Part shown: piece after piece, positions 5,229 to 6,557 of the stretch
Numbering within the stretch: position 1 is the first letter of the stretch
How the letters are laid out: every line of letters begins with the position of its first letter
Assembly (NCBI GenBank): GCA_937915965.1
Contig: CALGHC010000498.1
Location: 1 to 6,557, forward strand
From: an uncultured Myxococcales bacterium
GTDB lineage: Bacteria > Myxococcota_A > UBA9042
Reading direction: 5' to 3'
Length of the DNA stretch: 6,557 nucleotides
Notes under the pieces: model-generated
Database searches by the model: none
The model's input: only the letters and a program-made list of their open reading frames with translations
What the model was told of the DNA's origin: nothing
Program-made: the position numbers and the translations under genes

Positions 5229-6557
5229 CCGTGGTCTCCATCCGCGTCGAGTTCGATGAGCGTCGCGCCGGCAGCGACAGTCTCGGTGACGGCCACGTGG
5301 ACCGCGACGACGACCCCCGCTCGGGGTGCGCGAACCACCGTGAGCATCTTCATCGCCTCCAGCGTCACCAGCGCGTCGTCCTCGGCGACGCGCTCGCCGA
5401 GGACGACGTGGACAATTGCCACCGTCGCGGCCGACGATGCGGTCAGCACCCCCTCGGCGACCGCAGCGACGCCACGCTCAGGCAACAAGCTGAGCTCGAC
5501 GAGGCGAACAACACGGCCCCGGCGGCGCTGGACGAACAGATCAGCGCCGAGCTGCCCCACCTCGTAGGTGAGACGGACGCCGTCACGCACGAAGCAGACG
5601 CTGTCGTCCTGCCGGTCGGCCAAGGTGACGACGCTGCTGGCCCGAGGTTTGCGCCACAGCGAGGGATCGGGGTCGCGGTCGACGCCCCACGTGATCTCGT
5701 CGCCACCGCGCGCTTCCAGCACCACGTGCACGACGGCGTCGCCTCCACGGCCGGGAAGGGCGAGGACGGTGACGTCACCGCGGTAAGGGTTGTTGCGAAA
5801 ACGGCGGCGCAGACCGCCACCGTGGCGCCACAGGGCGGCGGCGATCAGATCGTTGTCGCTGGCCGCGGGCTCGTCACCACGCGGAGGATGATCGACGAGG
5901 AAGGCCGTCGTCGCGTTGCCAACGGCGAAGACCGGATGGCTGATAACCTCAAGCAAGTGCGCGCGGTTGCAGATCGGGCCCAGGAAGACCGTTGCCCGGA
6001 CCGCGCCGTCCAGCCGAGCGAGCGCGGTGGCACGGTCGTCGCCCCAGGCGATCACCTTGGCGACCAGCGAGTCGTAGTGCTGAGAGATGCGATCGCGCGC
6101 CAGCAGGCCGTGGTCGACGCGCACGCCCTCGCCGTGTGCTGGCCGCCAGAGAGCGACCTCGCCGGCCTGGGGGCGATACGCGTCGCTGGGGTCCTCGGCG
6201 CACAGGCGCGCCTCGATGGCGTGGCCGGCGAAGTGAATGTCGGCCTGACGCAGCGGCAAAGGCCAACCCTGGGCGATCGCGAGCTGCCAGGCGACCAGGT
6301 CGACGCCGGTGACCAGCTCGGTGACCGGGTGCTCGACCTGGATCCGCGCATTGACCTCCAGGAAGTAGAACGCGCCGCTGTCGGCGTCGAGCAGGAACTC
6401 GACGGTTCCGGCGCTCTGGTAGCCGATCTGCTCGGCCAGACCCACCGCGGCCGCGGTCATGCGGGCGCGCAGGTTGGCGTCGACGTGGGGCGAGGGGCTC
6501 TCCTCGAAGACCTTCTGGTGCAGGCGGGCGGAGTTGAAGCCGGCCTTGAGCGACAGC
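5225..6557 (-). CDS. Biotin-dependent acyl-CoA carboxylase alpha subunit (biotin carboxylase + biotinyl domain), 5' end outside the window
   Basis: Carboxylates its own biotin using ATP and bicarbonate; a separate beta subunit would transfer CO2 to an acyl-CoA (acetyl-, propionyl-, methylcrotonyl- or similar). 443 codons are visible; alignment by eye to E. coli biotin carboxylase suggests about 220 residues are missing, giving a total near 665, typical of PccA/MccA-type subunits. Frame stays open to the right edge, so the Met at 6460 is internal. Visible: HQK (E. coli His236/Lys238), VEFLLD (Glu276), LEVNARIQVEHPVTE (Glu288, Asn290, Arg292, Gln294, Glu296), GHAIEARLCAEDP (Arg338), a linker region with FRNNPYR, and a C-terminal biotinyl domain with EAMKM, whose lysine codon is at 5348-5350. 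Odd points: the usual ERDCSxQRR motif before HQK is not conserved, and the APMPG motif of the biotinyl domain is replaced by ASSAAT. The acyl substrate cannot be told. The stop overlaps the sigma-factor start. Confidence 0.92.
   Translation of the reverse strand, partial: LSLKAGFNSARLHQKVFEESPSPHVDANLRARMTAAAVGLAEQIGYQSAGTVEFLLDADSGAFYFLEVNARIQVEHPVTELVTGVDLVAWQLAIAQGWPLPLRQADIHFAGHAIEARLCAEDPSDAYRPQAGEVALWRPAHGEGVRVDHGLLARDRISQHYDSLVAKVIAWGDDRATALARLDGAVRATVFLGPICNRAHLLEVISHPVFAVGNATTAFLVDHPPRGDEPAASDNDLIAAALWRHGGGLRRRFRNNPYRGDVTVLALPGRGGDAVVHVVLEARGGDEITWGVDRDPDPSLWRKPRASSVVTLADRQDDSVCFVRDGVRLTYEVGQLGADLFVQRRRGRVVRLVELSLLPERGVAAVAEGVLTASSAATVAIVHVVLGERVAEDDALVTLEAMKMLTVVRAPRAGVVVAVHVAVTETVAAGATLIELDADGDHG
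5236..5239 (-). promoter_or_regulatory. Ribosome-binding site of the sigma-factor gene, inside the carboxylase coding end
   Basis: GGAG on the minus strand, 7 nt before the ATG at 5228. It favours this ATG over the in-frame Met four codons later, which lacks a comparable site. Confidence 0.6.

Overview
The window is a GC-rich stretch of bacterial chromosome in which all five recognisable genes lie on the minus strand, so it reads from right to left. An RND pump paired with a periplasmic adaptor points to a Gram-negative bacterium. The high GC and dense packing with ATGA start/stop overlaps would suit a myxobacterial or other delta-proteobacterial-type genome, but this lineage guess is weak.

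Right-hand block (6557 to 4608): the 3' two thirds of a biotin-dependent acyl-CoA carboxylase alpha subunit (biotin carboxylase plus a C-terminal biotinyl domain). It overlaps by 4 bases a gene for an ECF-type RNA polymerase sigma factor. The two look co-transcribed and translationally coupled, which is an unusual pairing. No anti-sigma gene is visible.

Control region (4607 to 4379, 229 bases, no gene): in the direction of transcription it holds four tandem 21-bp repeats, a good sigma-70-type promoter (TTGACA, 16-nt spacer, TAGATT), a 16-bp dyad at the expected transcription start that looks like a TetR-family operator, and three perfect 12-bp repeats in the untranslated leader. I see no convincing intrinsic terminator after the sigma gene.

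Left-hand block (4378 to 1): a three-gene efflux operon, TetR-family regulator, then membrane-fusion (adaptor) protein, then RND inner-membrane transporter, joined by two 4-base ATGA overlaps. The transporter runs off the left edge after 807 codons. The likely logic is a self-repressed efflux operon: the TetR protein would sit on the dyad at the start site, block its own transcription and that of the pump, and be released by a pump substrate. The 21-bp repeats, spaced by about two helical turns just upstream of the -35, look like binding sites for a second, unidentified regulator. No outer-membrane channel gene is in view.

The gene content is mostly conventional. The features most worth a second look are the phased repeat array, the sigma/carboxylase coupling, an Asp-to-Asn change in the proton-relay motif of the pump, and divergent motifs in the carboxylase.
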